Below are positions 63,594-64,000 of a stretch of DNA of 64,000 bases, piece after piece (positions within the stretch are counted from its first letter, which is position 1; each line of letters begins with the position of its first letter). The position numbers and the translations under genes were made by a program. The notes under the pieces are model-generated. The model was given only the letters and a program-made list of their open reading frames with translations, searched no databases and was not told the origin of the DNA. Source of the DNA: Fuerstiella marisgermanici (GTDB taxonomy: Bacteria; Planctomycetota; Planctomycetia; Planctomycetales; Planctomycetaceae); contig NZ_CP017641.1 in NCBI RefSeq assembly GCF_001983935.1, positions 4,588,001 through 4,652,000 on the forward strand, read 5' to 3'.

Positions 63594-64000
63594 GCGGCCT
63601 CCGCACTATCGCCCGCTGCCGTCTGAGCGTTGTTGCGAGCGTTCGAGGCGACCGCTTCGTCACCCATAATTTCTGCGTACGGAAGCACGCGAACCGTTTC
63701 GACGTTCATGTCGATCGGCAGTTCCTGATACGCCACGATTGCCAGGTCCGGCGTGGAGCGTGCCAGAATTTTCTTCAACGGTCGCCGTAGCCGCTGGTCA
63801 ACCAGGATCGCCAACGGCTGGTGCAGACGGTCGGCTTCCGAGGCAGCCGCCTTAACTGCTTCGATCAGCCGAGACAACGGACCGGGGCCGATCGCCAAAA
63901 TGCCTTCGTGAACACACTGGCGCAGATGCCCGTCTAATTGAGGTTCCAACGCCAGAATTCGCAGCGTGCCCGAATCTGTGCGATACGGTTCGCAAACTAA
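63590..64000 (-). CDS. flhA: Flagellar biosynthesis protein FlhA, C-terminal part (cut by window end)
   Basis: The last 136 codons of an ORF that continues past base 64000. The sequence matches the FlhA cytoplasmic domain: EPYRTDSGTLRILALEPQL, LHQPLAILVDQRLRRPLKKILARSTPDLAIVAYQELPIDMNVETVRVL. FlhA forms the nine-fold ring of the flagellar type III export gate and binds chaperone-substrate complexes through this domain. The C-terminal tail (YAEIMGDEAVASNARNNAQTAAGDSAEAA) is an Ala-rich extension. The frame has no start in this window. Three small downstream genes are probably co-transcribed. Confidence 0.9.
   Translation of the reverse strand, partial: LVCEPYRTDSGTLRILALEPQLDGHLRQCVHEGILAIGPGPLSRLIEAVKAAASEADRLHQPLAILVDQRLRRPLKKILARSTPDLAIVAYQELPIDMNVETVRVLPYAEIMGDEAVASNARNNAQTAAGDSAEAA

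Overview
The window looks like chromosomal DNA of a planctomycete (Planctomycetes, probably Planctomycetales). The strongest evidence is the adjacent DUF1552 and DUF1592/1588/1585 cytochrome-type genes (15985-19660), a pair typical of planctomycetes. Supporting evidence is the many secreted proteins without known domains, the monocistronic or two-gene layout on both strands, and the loosely arranged Tad-pilus and flagellar genes. No genus is claimed. There is no rRNA, tRNA, CRISPR array or prophage that I can recognise; the only mobile element is one ISAs1-family insertion sequence.

Layout. 0-9 kb: a catalytically degraded Mre11/SbcD-like protein, a small HExxH protein with what looks like a leaderless promoter, an NAD(P) transhydrogenase alpha subunit without its partners, a large membrane-bound sigma-54 activator, PurU, and a VOC protein. 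9.1-10.4 kb: the ISAs1 element with a target duplication. 10.5-20.5 kb: csrA with a secreted S41 protease, an ankyrin protein, trpF, a SpoU methyltransferase, the DUF1552/DUF1592 pair, and purN. 20.7-30.8 kb: secreted proteins of unknown role, an exported SAM methyltransferase, a LolD/LolC-like ABC pair, and a phosphomannomutase-like protein with an altered catalytic loop. 31.2-33.9 kb: a FliA-type sigma factor, a small Cys protein, tRNA adenosine deaminase and a HEAT-repeat protein.

34.1-40.5 kb: part of a Tad (Flp) pilus locus: flp pilin, cpaA prepilin peptidase, cpaB, cpaC secretin and cpaE/tadZ. The secretion ATPase and inner-membrane platform genes are absent, and the first three intergenic regions are long and rich in hairpins. 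40.5-61.1 kb: housekeeping and catabolic genes, including an M28 peptidase, upp, an acyltransferase-like membrane protein, glgA, QueD, YdjY, two SDRs, SppA, a phytanoyl-CoA dioxygenase, an HpcH/HpaI aldolase, a TVP38 protein, an M19 dipeptidase, DUF423 and DJ-1/PfpI. 61.2-64.0 kb: two ExbD genes without ExbB, a repeat-type double hairpin, and a reverse-strand operon led by flhA (cut by the window edge) followed by two small unknown proteins and a coiled-coil lipoprotein.

Connections. csrA, the FliA-type sigma factor, the Tad genes and flhA suggest that motility and surface attachment are partly controlled from this region. The 8-mer TCAGGAGG occurs once in the csrA leader and twice in the fliA leader, a possible CsrA regulatory link. 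No complete novel defence or biosynthetic system was identified. The most unusual items are the enzyme families with lost catalytic residues, the broken-up Tad locus, and the unknown genes linked to flhA.
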